Shown piece after piece: positions 29,875 to 38,622 of a stretch of 64,000 bases of DNA. A model generated the notes under the pieces. The model ran no database searches, was not told the origin of the DNA, and worked only from the letters and a program-made list of their open reading frames with translations. Source of the DNA: Pelagibacterium sp. 26DY04 (GTDB lineage Bacteria > Pseudomonadota > Alphaproteobacteria > Rhizobiales > Devosiaceae); NCBI RefSeq assembly GCF_031202305.1, contig NZ_CP101731.1:2170001-2234000 (forward strand), in the 5' to 3' direction. Each line of letters starts with the position of its first letter. Position 1 is the first letter of the stretch. Both the position numbers and the translations under genes were made by a program.

Positions 29875-29962
29875 ATGCCTCCGAGCAAGTCGGACCAACA
29901 GACGCTTCCCCTATTTTGATTCTCACGACCGCTTGAGCGGTCGATAACTCATGGAGTGAACA

Positions 29963-30409
29963 ATGAGCTTGTTTGCACCTCACGGGCAATTGCCCGCCAT
30001 CCTGGTTAACCAGGACGATTTCGAACTTCTCAGCCGCCTCGCCTCTGCCGGGCACGGAGAAACCGCCGAAGATTTGATGAGCGAACTCGAACGCGCGACC
30101 ATCGCCGATCCGATCCCCGCCAACATCGTGCGCATGGGATCGACGGTGAGCTACGCCATCAGTGACGAAGGCACACGTACCGTGCGCCTGGTTCTTCCTG
30201 CCGAAGCGGATATCGCTTCGGGCGCCATTTCGGTACTCACCCCTATCGGGACAGCGCTTCTGGGCCTGAGCCCCGGCCAATCGATCGGCTGGACAGCCCG
30301 GGATGGACAGGAGCGTCAACTCCAGGTGATCGCCGTCTTCAACGACCCCGGGCTAGCGCTTGCGAGCGCGAATGCGGATGAGGACGATCCCGGTCCATTC
30401 GCAGCCTAA
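29963..30409 (+). CDS. Rnk / GreA-GreB C-terminal-like protein
   Basis: The 148-residue product has a short N-terminal helical part (residues 12-50, ILVNQDDFELLSRLASAG) followed by a GreA/GreB-type C-terminal domain (GSTVSYAISDEGTRTVRLVLP to IGTALLGLSPGQSIGW). This is the layout of Rnk, a regulator of nucleoside diphosphate kinase that binds RNA polymerase without the cleavage coiled coil. The ATG at 29963 has GGAG eight bases upstream. It is a lone gene with its own terminator. Whether it acts on NDK or RNA polymerase here is not known. Confidence 0.8.
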   Translation: MSLFAPHGQLPAILVNQDDFELLSRLASAGHGETAEDLMSELERATIADPIPANIVRMGSTVSYAISDEGTRTVRLVLPAEADIASGAISVLTPIGTALLGLSPGQSIGWTARDGQERQLQVIAVFNDPGLALASANADEDDPGPFAA

Positions 30410-30416
30410 AGTTATT

Positions 30417-30453
30417 AGGAGGAGCCGGCCCTACCGCGCTCCTCCTTTGTTTT
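30417..30453 (+). terminator. Intrinsic terminator of the Rnk-like gene
   Basis: AGGAGGAGC (30417-30425) pairs with GCTCCTCCT (30438-30446), followed by TTGTTTT. It starts 8 bases after the stop codon. Confidence 0.85.
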
Positions 30454-30582
30454 CGGGTAAAAAACGTAAAATACTATAATTACTTAGCCGACCAGTTTTT
30501 GCCGGGGGCGGCGTTGACCCTATTTGGCGCATGAATTGTACTCCTTGGCGGGGGACCGTTGAACTCACGATGGAGATACAGA

Positions 30583-31179
30583 ATGCGCAGCATATTTCTG
30601 AGCTCATTCCTGAGCATCACCCTGATGACCGCCGGAGCGGCGGGAGCACCGGCGCAGGACACCCAAGCACCTCCGCCCTTCGTACTATCCATTCCCGGTT
30701 TCGAGGACGGAGGAGAAATTCCCGTTGATTTCTCCCAAGCCGCCGATGGGGTCGCTGAGGGAGAAGGCACCTCCCCTGAGATCTCTTGGGAGAACCCGCC
30801 CGAGGGCACTGAGAGCTTTGTGCTCTATATGCACGACATCGACGTTGTCCGCGACATGACGCTGGAAGATCAGCTTCACTGGCTGGTCTGGAACATTCCG
30901 GCCGATACCACAATGCTCCCGGAAGGCGTCGAGCGTGGCGAGCAATTGGAGGACGGCAGCTATCAGACCAGCGCCACCGGCCCGGTCTATCGCGGCCCTG
31001 GCGCTCCGGCGGCGGGGCCCCTGCACCACTACGTGTTCGAACTCTATGCTCTCGACACCAGCCTGGATGTCGAGCCGGTCGAAGATCCATTCGAGAACCG
31101 CAGGGCGGTTCTGGAAGCCATGGACGGGCACATCCTCGGCAAGGCGACCTATGTCGGCCTGTTCAAGCGCCCAGAGTAG
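30583..31179 (+). CDS. Exported PEBP (YbhB/YbcL-type) family protein
   Basis: Phosphatidylethanolamine-binding-protein fold. It has 198 residues with a signal peptide (MRSIFLSSFLSITLMTAGAAG, likely cut after APA at residue 24). The family pockets are visible as SPEISWENPPEGTESFVLYMHD, HWLVWNIPADT, and YRGPGAPAAGPLHHYVFELYALD. I chose the ATG at 30583, with GGAG seven bases upstream; an in-frame upstream ATG at 30559 would spoil the signal peptide. The physiological ligand of bacterial members is unknown. It is a lone gene, convergent with tRNA-Trp. Confidence 0.85.
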   Translation: MRSIFLSSFLSITLMTAGAAGAPAQDTQAPPPFVLSIPGFEDGGEIPVDFSQAADGVAEGEGTSPEISWENPPEGTESFVLYMHDIDVVRDMTLEDQLHWLVWNIPADTTMLPEGVERGEQLEDGSYQTSATGPVYRGPGAPAAGPLHHYVFELYALDTSLDVEPVEDPFENRRAVLEAMDGHILGKATYVGLFKRPE

Positions 31180-31214
31180 AGCGGCGGCTTAGGCGATTCA
31201 AACTGGAAGGAAAA

Positions 31215-31290
31215 TGGCAGGGGCGGAGGGACTCGAACCCCCGGCCCTCGGTTTTGGAGACCGATGCTCTACCAACTGAGCTACACCCCT
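31215..31290 (-). tRNA. trpT: tRNA-Trp (anticodon CCA)
   Basis: On the minus strand the 76-base cloverleaf begins AGGGGTGTAGCTCAGTTGGT and ends GCCCCTGCCA, so the CCA is genomically encoded. The anticodon loop CTCCAAA gives CCA. The acceptor, D, anticodon (CGGT/ACCG) and T (GGGGG with GTTCGAG) arms pair normally. It lies 155 bases downstream of tuf copy 2, but a terminator and a promoter separate them. Confidence 0.97.
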
Positions 31291-31339
31291 GCAGCGCCAC
31301 CAAGGGCGCGGTATGAACCTGTGGAACAGGTCGATGGCG

Positions 31340-31368
31340 TGTCTAATGGCAAAGCTGGTCAGTGGCAA
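31340..31368 (-). promoter_or_regulatory. Predicted promoter of tRNA-Trp
   Basis: On the minus strand TTGCCA (31363-31368) and TAGACA (31340-31345) are 17 bases apart, about 50 bases before the tRNA 5' end and just after the tuf terminator. Confidence 0.5.
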
Positions 31369-31391
31369 GTCCCATCGATGACGAAAAGGAC

Positions 31392-31421
31392 AAAAAGAAA
31401 AGGGCGGCCGAGGCCGCCCTT
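31392..31421 (-). terminator. Intrinsic terminator of tuf copy 2
   Basis: AAGGGCGGCC (31400-31409) pairs perfectly with 31412-31421 around a two-base centre, followed on the minus strand by TTTTCTTTTT. It starts 24 bases after the tuf stop, so the tRNA is probably transcribed separately. Confidence 0.85.
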
Positions 31422-31445
31422 CCCGTTCAAACCGTTTGCCGCCGA

Positions 31446-32636
31446 TTAAGCGACGATTTTGGAGACGACGCCCGACCCGACGGTACGGCCGCCTTCGCGG
31501 ATGGCGAAGCGCAGCTTTTCGTCCATGGCGATCGGAACGATCAGCTCGACATTGATCTTCACGTTGTCGCCCGGCATCACCATCTCGACACCGTCATTGA
31601 GCGTCACCACACCGGTCACGTCAGTGGTCCGGAAGTAGAACTGCGGACGGTAGTTGGTGAAGAACGGGGTGTGACGGCCGCCCTCTTCCTTGGTCAGAAT
31701 GTAGACCTCGGCTTCGAACTTGGTGTGCGGGGTCACCGAACCGGGCTTGCACAGCACCTGGCCGCGCTCAACCTGGTTGCGGTCGATACCGCGGATCAGC
31801 GCGCCGATGTTGTCGCCAGCTTCACCCGAATCGAGCAGCTTGCGGAACATCTCGACGCCGGTCACCGTCGTCTTCTGGGTCGGCTTGATGCCGACGATCT
31901 CGACTTCCTCGCCAACCTTGATCACGCCACGCTCGACACGGCCGGTCACAACAGTGCCGCGGCCCGAGATCGAGAACACGTCTTCAACCGGCATCAGGAA
32001 GGGCTGATCCTTCGGACGCTCGGGAGTCGGGATGTAGGCGTCGACGGTTTCCATCAGCGCCAGAACCGCATCGCGGCCGATCTCGGGGCGCTTGTCTTCA
32101 AGAGCCATCAGCGCGCTCCCCTTGGTGATCGGAATGTCGTCACCGGGGAATTCGTACGAGGAGAGCAGCTCGCGCACTTCGAGCTCGACCAGCTCGAGCA
32201 GTTCCTCGTCGTCGACCTGGTCGACCTTGTTGAGGAACACCACAAGCGCCGGCACACCGACCTGGCGGGCCAGAAGGATGTGCTCGCGGGTCTGCGGCAT
32301 CGGGCCGTCAGCGGCCGAAACCACCAAGATCGCGCCGTCCATCTGCGCCGCGCCGGTGATCATGTTCTTCACATAGTCGGCGTGGCCGGGGCAGTCCACG
32401 TGAGCATAGTGCCGGTTCGCGGTCTCGTACTCGACGTGCGAGGTCGAGATCGTGATGCCGCGCGCCTTCTCTTCGGGCGCCTTGTCGATGTTGTCATACG
32501 AGGTGAACGTCGCACCACCCGACTCGGCCAGAACCTTGGTGATCGCTGCCGTCAAAGACGTCTTGCCATGGTCAACGTGACCAATCGTGCCAATGTTCAC
32601 GTGCGGCTTACTGCGGCTGAATTTTTCCTTGCCCAT
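31446..32636 (-). CDS. tuf: Elongation factor Tu (copy 2)
   Basis: The second copy of the 396-residue EF-Tu has the same motifs as copy 1. The DNA appears identical to 10948-12138 at all positions, including third codon positions, and stops matching right at the start and stop codons. That pattern points to ongoing gene conversion between paralogues. The gene has its own promoter and terminator and lies near trpT, the usual second tuf locus in proteobacteria. Confidence 0.98.
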   Translation of the reverse strand: MGKEKFSRSKPHVNIGTIGHVDHGKTSLTAAITKVLAESGGATFTSYDNIDKAPEEKARGITISTSHVEYETANRHYAHVDCPGHADYVKNMITGAAQMDGAILVVSAADGPMPQTREHILLARQVGVPALVVFLNKVDQVDDEELLELVELEVRELLSSYEFPGDDIPITKGSALMALEDKRPEIGRDAVLALMETVDAYIPTPERPKDQPFLMPVEDVFSISGRGTVVTGRVERGVIKVGEEVEIVGIKPTQKTTVTGVEMFRKLLDSGEAGDNIGALIRGIDRNQVERGQVLCKPGSVTPHTKFEAEVYILTKEEGGRHTPFFTNYRPQFYFRTTDVTGVVTLNDGVEMVMPGDNVKINVELIVPIAMDEKLRFAIREGGRTVGSGVVSKIVA

Positions 32637-32675
32637 TGCTCACAACCATACATTCAAGAGTTAGAACTGCCGGGG

Positions 32676-32704
32676 CGTTTACCCGGTTGGGCGCGGGGAG
32701 ACAA
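32676..32704 (-). promoter_or_regulatory. Candidate promoter of tuf copy 2
   Basis: On the minus strand TTGTCT (32699-32704) and TAAACG (32676-32681) are 17 bases apart, about 40 bases before the start codon. Upstream (32736-32753) is a tandem CAATGAATG pair directly after the TadG-like stop codon. Confidence 0.4.
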
Positions 32705-32755
32705 GTGGTTTTTAAAGGAACTACCGCCTTGCCTACAATGAATGCAATGAATGCA

Positions 32756-33952
32756 TCAACTCAGCAGGCGAGCGTTCCGCTCGCCGCTTCGGACCTCTTC
32801 AGGGCATGCCATGACAACGCGAATGTCATCGTAGTCGCGATCCGATCCGCTGATGCGATCTTCCCAGCCGTAGTACATGTATTGGCCATTGCTACAGCCG
32901 GCGGTTGCCCGTTGCGGATTTCTGTTGGTTTGCCGCGGCGGAATAAGGGTGCCCGGGCGGTCGTCTTCCGTTACGCACTCTTCTCGCCTCTCACAGACTA
33001 TGGTTTCAAGAATATTGCGTGAGCCAAGTCCAGTATGCTGATCGGCAACCCCGCGCTCGGAAATCGTATCAGTATAGTAGTTATTGCGCGTTCCACCGCT
33101 GTCCCATCGAGCAGAGGTAATTTTCTTTTCCCGAACGTCTTGGAGCGCGTTGTACACGTTTTCCAACCGCAAACTCAGATGAGAACCTGCTGGACACTGG
33201 GGCATGAGATAGGTGTATTTGCGTTCGCCAATGCTACCGCTCTTAATCTGCCGCCAAATCCCCTGTTCCTGAGAATCCAGGTATTCGACGCCGAGTGATG
33301 TTCGCATCTCATATGACGAACGGAGAAGCGCATCCTGGATGGGATTATCATCTTCGAGCGGATTGCCGGCATCGGGAATAAATTCCGACCCACCATTGTC
33401 GGCTATGGGCACCATCTGAGTGCGTCTGGGCTGTGTAGGGTCATTAAGTGGCCGGTCGGGCCAGAAGCAGTAGAGCCACAGCCTATTGAAATCCCAGGCT
33501 TCGAATTCGAGCGCGGCAAATTCGGGTGGACTATAGCGTAGCTCGGGCTCAGAAACGCGCGCGACCGCAGTTGCGGTGACGTGCTGAGTTTCTCCCACAC
33601 CGGGAATCAACTTCACGAATGCAAGCGGAACGTCAGCCTCAGCAACGACTTCAAAGTCGACTCCACTCAGCCACTGCCCTCTGACCTCGATTTGGCGCGC
33701 CCAGTCGCCCTTGTAGCTGCGTCCTACCTCAGCCAGCATGGCCGTGCGAACGTCCGACCAGTTCACCTCATCATGCAGGGCACTCAGCGCAGCCGAATCT
33801 GCTTCTGCCTGCAGGAAATCCTTCACGTGCTGCAGCCGCACATAATCCACGGCCCAGCCGGCCATCGCGATGAAGGGAATCGCCATCACGGCGAAAATCA
33901 CTGCGACGACGCCGTCCTCGCGCCGAAGCAAATCGAAAAAGCTGCGTCCCAT
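32756..33952 (-). CDS. Orphan TadE/TadG-like pilus-assembly-type protein
   Basis: The 398-residue product starts MGRSFFDLLRREDGVVAV. Residues 14-50 form the TadE/TadG N-terminal module, REDGVVAVIFAVMAIPFIAM followed by DYVRLQHVKDFLQAEADSAA, a single membrane anchor with the rest probably periplasmic. The body is unrecognised. Near the C-terminus YYGWEDRISGSDRDYDDIRV resembles the acidic ED-x-GSDRDYND motif of DUF4114-type domains, which is my inference. Cysteines occur in the C-terminal half (MPQCPAGS, IVCERREECV, AGCSNG, MACPEE). No other tad/cpa genes are nearby. GC is visibly lower than in the neighbours (about 47-52% in sampled 60-base lines against about 60%). The ATG at 33952 was preferred over a TTG seven codons upstream. 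Confidence 0.65.
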   Translation of the reverse strand: MGRSFFDLLRREDGVVAVIFAVMAIPFIAMAGWAVDYVRLQHVKDFLQAEADSAALSALHDEVNWSDVRTAMLAEVGRSYKGDWARQIEVRGQWLSGVDFEVVAEADVPLAFVKLIPGVGETQHVTATAVARVSEPELRYSPPEFAALEFEAWDFNRLWLYCFWPDRPLNDPTQPRRTQMVPIADNGGSEFIPDAGNPLEDDNPIQDALLRSSYEMRTSLGVEYLDSQEQGIWRQIKSGSIGERKYTYLMPQCPAGSHLSLRLENVYNALQDVREKKITSARWDSGGTRNNYYTDTISERGVADQHTGLGSRNILETIVCERREECVTEDDRPGTLIPPRQTNRNPQRATAGCSNGQYMYYGWEDRISGSDRDYDDIRVVMACPEEVRSGERNARLLS

Positions 33953-34075
33953 GCCCGTGTCGCCCCTTGGCAAACCGGCGGCAAGCCGGCCACTCGCGAG
34001 CTAGACATTAGCCGAATGGATTTTCAGTAAACTTACGCAGTTGCCGCAAAACGATGCGGAAAGGTTTACCTGTCG

Positions 34076-35050
34076 TTAATAGAAGGACTTGGCGCGCTCG
34101 ATCTCGTCACGCGATCCGATGATGATGCCGATGCGCTGGTGAAGGCTGGTCGGAACGACATCCAGGATACGCTCGGTTCCGGTCGTGGACGCGCCGCCCG
34201 CCGCCTCGATGATCATGCTCATCGGGTTAGCCTCATAGAGCAGCCGCAAACGACCGCCCTTGGCCTTGGTGTCCTCGTCTTCCGGATAGAGAAACACGCC
34301 GCCCCGGCACAGGATGCGGTGGAGATCGGCGACCATGGCGGCGCACCAGCGCATGTTGTAACTCTTGCCGAACGGTCCTGATTTGCCGGCGATGCAGGCG
34401 TCGATGAAGCCACGGGTCGCCGGATACCAGCGCGACTGTCGCGACGCGTTGATGGCAAACTCGGCGCTCTCGGCAGGAATTTCGACCTTCTCGTTGACGA
34501 GAACGAAGCTGGCGCTGGCTTCATCGAGGCTAAAGATCGAGACGGAACGGCCGGTTGTCAGCACCAGAAGCGTTGCGGGCCCGTAGAGCACGTAGCCGGC
34601 GGCGACCTGCCCGCTGCCGGGCTGCAAGACATCATCGGTTCCGACGTTTTCGCTTTTGCCCAAGTCAAGAACCGAAAAGATCGACCCCACCGCGCCATTG
34701 ATTTCGAGGTTGGAGGACCCGTCGAGTGGGTCGAAGACCAGGGCGTGACGTGCATTCCGGGCATTTTCGACGAGCTCGATTTCGTCAAGTTCTTCCGAGA
34801 CCATTGCCGCCAGAACACCGGTGGCCCTGCCGCGGCGCAGGAAGATATCGTTGGCAACCACGTCGAGCTTTTTCTGGACCTCGCCCTGGACGTTCACGGT
34901 CTGGGCCGCGCCTGTATCCCCGGCAACCGAAGCCATCCGTAAAGCGACTGCGATTTCGATGGCGCAATCGGCGGCCATCCCAAAGATCACGGCGATTGGG
35001 GCATCGAGCTTGCTGTCAGCGATCCAGGTTTCGAGAGTCTTGCGCGCCAC
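34076..35050 (-). CDS. fbp: Fructose-1,6-bisphosphatase, class I
   Basis: Gluconeogenic phosphatase converting fructose 1,6-bisphosphate to fructose 6-phosphate. The 324-residue product has the class I signature VFDPLDGSSNLEINGAVGSIF in two parts (FDPLDGSSN, GAVGSIFSVL), NVQGEVQKKLDVVAND near the N-terminus, and GGRLRLLYEANPMSMIIEAAG with the substrate-binding lysine/arginine region. It starts at a GTG (35050) preceded by GGAG; the nearby ATG is out of frame. It follows acs by 89 bases on the same strand, and that gap has two inverted repeats. Gluconeogenesis beside acs suggests a joint role in growth on acetate. Confidence 0.95.
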   Translation of the reverse strand: MARKTLETWIADSKLDAPIAVIFGMAADCAIEIAVALRMASVAGDTGAAQTVNVQGEVQKKLDVVANDIFLRRGRATGVLAAMVSEELDEIELVENARNARHALVFDPLDGSSNLEINGAVGSIFSVLDLGKSENVGTDDVLQPGSGQVAAGYVLYGPATLLVLTTGRSVSIFSLDEASASFVLVNEKVEIPAESAEFAINASRQSRWYPATRGFIDACIAGKSGPFGKSYNMRWCAAMVADLHRILCRGGVFLYPEDEDTKAKGGRLRLLYEANPMSMIIEAAGGASTTGTERILDVVPTSLHQRIGIIIGSRDEIERAKSFY

Positions 35051-35060
35051 GATCCATCTC

Positions 35061-35140
35061 CAGGTCTGTTCTAGACCTGCTTATGTGCGTGTGCGGCAAG
35101 CGTCCAGACCAACGAAAGTCCTAAACCTGGAATTCCAGGT
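35061..35140 (-). promoter_or_regulatory. Two CAGGT/ACCTG dyads in the acs-fbp spacer
   Basis: CAGGTCT (35061-35067) is inverted at 35073-35079 with a 5-base spacer, just upstream of the fbp ribosome-binding site. A 16-base perfect palindrome ACCTGGAATTCCAGGT covers 35125-35140 and touches the acs stop codon. Both share CAGGT/ACCTG half-sites. The upstream one could also be an end-of-operon hairpin, but no T-tract follows. The operator role is inference. Confidence 0.4.
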
Positions 35141-37077
35141 CAACGGTCCGATCGATGCAGCCTGTTCTCGATGAGATTGTCCACGACGCCCGGATCGGCG
35201 AGAGTCGAGGTGTCGCCCAGCGATGAAAAGTCATCTTCTGCGATCTTGCGCAGGATGCGGCGCATGATCTTGCCCGAGCGGGTCTTGGGCAGCCCCGGAG
35301 CGAATTGGATGAGGTCGGGCAAAGCGATCGGGCCGATTTCCTTGCGGACCCAGTTCCTCAGTTCGCTGCCGAGCTCGGAATTTTCCTCTTCCCCCGCCAT
35401 GAGGGTGACATAGCAATATATCCCCTGCCCCTTGATTTCGTGCGGATAGCCCACGACCGCCGCTTCGGAGACCTTTGGATGAGCGACGAGCGCGCTTTCG
35501 ATCTCGGCGGTCCCCAGGCGATGGCCGGAGACGTTGAGGACATCGTCCACGCGACCCGTGATCCAGTAATACCCATCTTCGTCGCGACGGACGCCATCGC
35601 CGGTAAAGTAGAGGCCCTTGTAGGTCGAGAAATATGTCTCGACGAACCGGTCATGATCACCCCAGATGGTGCGCGCCTGCCCCGGCCAGCTATCGGCGAT
35701 GGCAAGAACGCCCTCGGCCTTGATCTCTGCGATTTCCTCGCCCTCGGCGGTGAGCACCACGGGCTTGACCCCGAAAAACGGCAATGTCGCGGAGCCGGGC
35801 TTTGTGGGCACGACGCCCGGCAGTGGCGTAATCATCGCCCCGCCAGTTTCGGTTTGCCACCAGGTATCGACAATCTCGCAGCGCTCCTTGCCGATGTTCT
35901 TGTTGTACCATTGCCAGGCTTCGGGATTGATCGGCTCGCCCACTGTTCCGATCAGACGCAGGGATGAGAGATCGGCTTTTTCGACATACTCCAACCCGGC
36001 GCCCATCAGCGCTCGGATAGCAGTGGGTGCGGTATAGAAGATGGCCACCTTGTGCCGGTCGACCACCTGCCAGAAGCGGGAACAATCGGGCCAGTTGGGC
36101 ACGCCTTCGAACAACAGTGAGGTGACGCCGTTGGCAAGCGGGCCATAAACCGCATAGGTGTGGCCGGTGACCCAGCCCACGTCTGCCGTGCACCAATAGA
36201 CCTCGCCGGGGCGGGGATCAAAGATCATCTCATGGGTCAGTGATGCCCAGACCAGGTAGCCGCCGGTGGTGTGGAGCACGCCCTTGGGCTTACCCGTCGA
36301 ACCGGAAGTATAGAGGATGAACAGCGGGTCTTCTGCGTTCATAGGCTCAGGTTCGCAGAACGGCGCGACGCCCGCGGCAGCTTCGTGCCACCAGATGTCT
36401 CGCGATCCCTTGATCGCGACGACGTTGCCGGTGTTTTCCACCACGACCACCTTTTCGACGCGCGGGCAATCCTGGAGCGCGGTGTCGACATTGGCCTTGA
36501 GCGGCACGGTCTTGCCGGCCCGGCGACCTTCATCCGCAGTGATGACGACGCGACTGTCGCAATCATTGATCCGGCCGGCCAAGGCGTCCGGCGAGAACCC
36601 GCCGAACACCACCGAATGCACCGCCCCAATGCGCGCGCAAGCGAGCATGGCATAGGCCGCGGCAGGAATCATCGGCAGGTAGATGGTGACGCGGTCTCCC
36701 TTCTCAACGCCAAGAGATCTGAGAACGTTGGCGAAGCGGCACACCTCGTCATGAAGCTTCTGGAACGTTATGCGCCGGGCGGGATCATTTGGATCATCCG
36801 GCTCGAATATAAGCGCAACCTTATCGGCATTGGTCGCCAGATGTCTGTCGATGCAATTGGCCGACACGTTGAGGATGCCGTCCTCGAACCATTTGATCGA
36901 GACATCGGGATAGGCGTAGCTGGTGTTCTTGACCTTGGAATACGGCTTGATCCAGTCGAGGCGCTGTCCCTCCTCCCGCCAGAAGGCTTCGGGATCGGTG
37001 AGCGAGGCTGTATATTTGTCGTTGAACTGCTGAGGTGTGAGGCGCGTATGGCGCGTGACCGGGGCTTGGCTGTTCAT
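35140..37077 (-). CDS. acs: Acetyl-CoA synthetase (acetate-CoA ligase, AMP-forming)
   Basis: Activates acetate to acetyl-CoA through acetyl-AMP. It has 645 residues, full family length: the ATP/AMP motif [16 protein letters not shown] near residues 262-277, [30 protein letters not shown], and the C-terminal [13 protein letters not shown] with the lysine that is reversibly acetylated in characterised enzymes. It starts [18 protein letters not shown]. It is the last gene of an operon that begins with a complete LivKHMGF-type importer (9-base gap to livF), which links the transporter's cargo to acyl-CoA formation. Propionate as an additional substrate cannot be excluded. Confidence 0.96.
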   Translation of the reverse strand: MNSQAPVTRHTRLTPQQFNDKYTASLTDPEAFWREEGQRLDWIKPYSKVKNTSYAYPDVSIKWFEDGILNVSANCIDRHLATNADKVALIFEPDDPNDPARRITFQKLHDEVCRFANVLRSLGVEKGDRVTIYLPMIPAAAYAMLACARIGAVHSVVFGGFSPDALAGRINDCDSRVVITADEGRRAGKTVPLKANVDTALQDCPRVEKVVVVENTGNVVAIKGSRDIWWHEAAAGVAPFCEPEPMNAEDPLFILYTSGSTGKPKGVLHTTGGYLVWASLTHEMIFDPRPGEVYWCTADVGWVTGHTYAVYGPLANGVTSLLFEGVPNWPDCSRFWQVVDRHKVAIFYTAPTAIRALMGAGLEYVEKADLSSLRLIGTVGEPINPEAWQWYNKNIGKERCEIVDTWWQTETGGAMITPLPGVVPTKPGSATLPFFGVKPVVLTAEGEEIAEIKAEGVLAIADSWPGQARTIWGDHDRFVETYFSTYKGLYFTGDGVRRDEDGYYWITGRVDDVLNVSGHRLGTAEIESALVAHPKVSEAAVVGYPHEIKGQGIYCYVTLMAGEEENSELGSELRNWVRKEIGPIALPDLIQFAPGLPKTRSGKIMRRILRKIAEDDFSSLGDTSTLADPGVVDNLIENRLHRSDR

Positions 37078-37086
37078 GGCAACATC

Positions 37087-37845
37087 CTAGATCGCTAGGT
37101 ATTCGTGGCGCAGTTCGGCATTGTCGAGCACTTCGCGTGCAGTTCCGGAGAATGCGACCTCGCCGGTGTCGAGGATCACCGCGCGATCGGCAAGCTTGAG
37201 GGCTGCGACAGCATTCTGCTCGACGATGATCGTGGTGATACCCAGCTCCTTGATCTCGTGCAGAATGGTCTCGATCTCCTGGACGATGACCGGAGCAAGC
37301 CCCTCATAGGGCTCGTCGAGCAGAAGCAGCTTGAGATCGCGCGCCAGGGCGCGGGCGATGGCCAGCATTTGCTGCTCACCCCCCGACAGCGTCGTTCCCT
37401 CCTGACGGCGACGCTCGGCAAGACGCGGAAAATGCCCGTAGATGCGGTCGAGATCCCAGCCCATGCCGGGCGAAACCTGCGCCAGCGTGAGGTTTTCCTC
37501 GACCGTCAATCCCTGGATGATGCGCCGGTCCTCGGGAACGAGCTGAATGCCCGCCCTTGCGGCCTCGAACGCCTTGAGCTTGTGGATCGGTTGGCCGTCG
37601 AGCCAGATTTCTCCTCGATGCAGCATCGGACTGTCGAGCCGGGCGATGGTGCGCAGGGTGGAACTCTTGCCGGCACCGTTGCGGCCAAGCAGGGCGAGTA
37701 TTTCGCCATGGGCGATGTCGAAGCTCACGCCCTGAACGATGTAGCTCTCGCCATAGTATGAGTGGATATCATCGACCGAGAAAAACGGCGCGGCCGCTTG
37801 CGGTCGAGAGGCGGCATCACGCTGGATGGTGGATACGGCGTTCAT
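37087..37845 (-). CDS. livF: ABC transporter ATP-binding protein, LivF type
   Basis: Cytoplasmic ATPase of a HAAT-family (branched-chain amino acid/urea/amide-type) importer. It has 252 residues, Walker A GRNGAGKS at residues 54-61, signature LSGGEQQMLAIARAL, and Walker B LLLLDEPYEGLAP. It has an N-terminal extension of about 20 residues before the first strand. The start overlaps the livG stop by one base. The substrate is unknown; the neighbours acs and scfR suggest a short-chain carboxylate or a compound releasing one. Confidence 0.85.
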   Translation of the reverse strand: MNAVSTIQRDAASRPQAAAPFFSVDDIHSYYGESYIVQGVSFDIAHGEILALLGRNGAGKSSTLRTIARLDSPMLHRGEIWLDGQPIHKLKAFEAARAGIQLVPEDRRIIQGLTVEENLTLAQVSPGMGWDLDRIYGHFPRLAERRRQEGTTLSGGEQQMLAIARALARDLKLLLLDEPYEGLAPVIVQEIETILHEIKELGITTIIVEQNAVAALKLADRAVILDTGEVAFSGTAREVLDNAELRHEYLAI

Positions 37846-38612
37846 CAGTGCGCTCCTCCCAGATAGGCTTCCTGCACGCGGGTATCGCCGCGAACCTCCG
37901 AGGGCAGCCCTTCGGCGATGATGCGGCCGCCGGCCAAAACGGAGATCTTGTCGGCCAGAGAGAACACCACATGCATGTCGTGCTCGATGATGACCTTGGT
38001 CATCCCCCGGCTCTTGATCTTCTTTAGGAGTTCGATGGTGGTGTTGGTGTCGTGACGGCTCATCCCCGCTGTCGGCTCGTCAAGCAACAGGAGGCGCGGC
38101 TTTTGGATAAGGCACATGGCGAGTTCGAGCCGCCGCTTGTCACCCCGCGAAAGCGAACCCGCGTTGACGTTGCGCCTGTCGATCAGGCCCACGTCCTCGA
38201 GCATGGCTTCGGCTTCCTCGCGCAGCGCCGTTTCTCGTTCAAGCGGAGTGGCGAGATTGATCTTGAAAGCACCGTCCCGCCGGGCAAACGCCGGTGTCAT
38301 GACGTTCTGGAGCACGGGCAGATCGGCGAAGATTTCTGGCGTCTGAAAGACGCGGCTTACGCCGAGCTGATTGATCTCGTGCGGCTTCTTGCCTGTCAGC
38401 ACCACCCCATCGAACACCACAGCGCCGCTGGTGGGCGGGATGCGCCCGATCACCACATTGAGCAGCGTCGATTTGCCAGCGCCGTTGGGCCCTATAATCG
38501 CGTGGGTCTTTCCCTCCTCCACCTGCAGGTCGATATCGGAAAGAGCATGCAAACCGCCGAAGTTCTTATGGACATCGGCAACGTGCAGAACGACGTTATC
38601 CCTGGTTTCCAT
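37845..38612 (-). CDS. livG: ABC transporter ATP-binding protein, LivG type
   Basis: Second ATPase of the importer. It has 255 residues, with Walker A GPNGAGKSTLL near residues 40-50 and Walker B RLLLLDEPTAGMS. The ABC signature reads LSRGDKRRLE rather than the usual LS(G/Y/H)GQ, an uncommon form that may mark a subfamily. The late switch histidine is in IIEHDMHVVF. It lies between livF (1-base overlap) and livM (10 bases). Confidence 0.85.
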   Translation of the reverse strand: METRDNVVLHVADVHKNFGGLHALSDIDLQVEEGKTHAIIGPNGAGKSTLLNVVIGRIPPTSGAVVFDGVVLTGKKPHEINQLGVSRVFQTPEIFADLPVLQNVMTPAFARRDGAFKINLATPLERETALREEAEAMLEDVGLIDRRNVNAGSLSRGDKRRLELAMCLIQKPRLLLLDEPTAGMSRHDTNTTIELLKKIKSRGMTKVIIEHDMHVVFSLADKISVLAGGRIIAEGLPSEVRGDTRVQEAYLGGAH

Positions 38613-38622
38613 GACAGGTCTC

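Noticed and set aside
32736..32753. Tandem CAATGAATG repeat after the TadG-like gene
   Set aside because: Only two copies of 9 bases; no sign of a larger array or mobile-element end.
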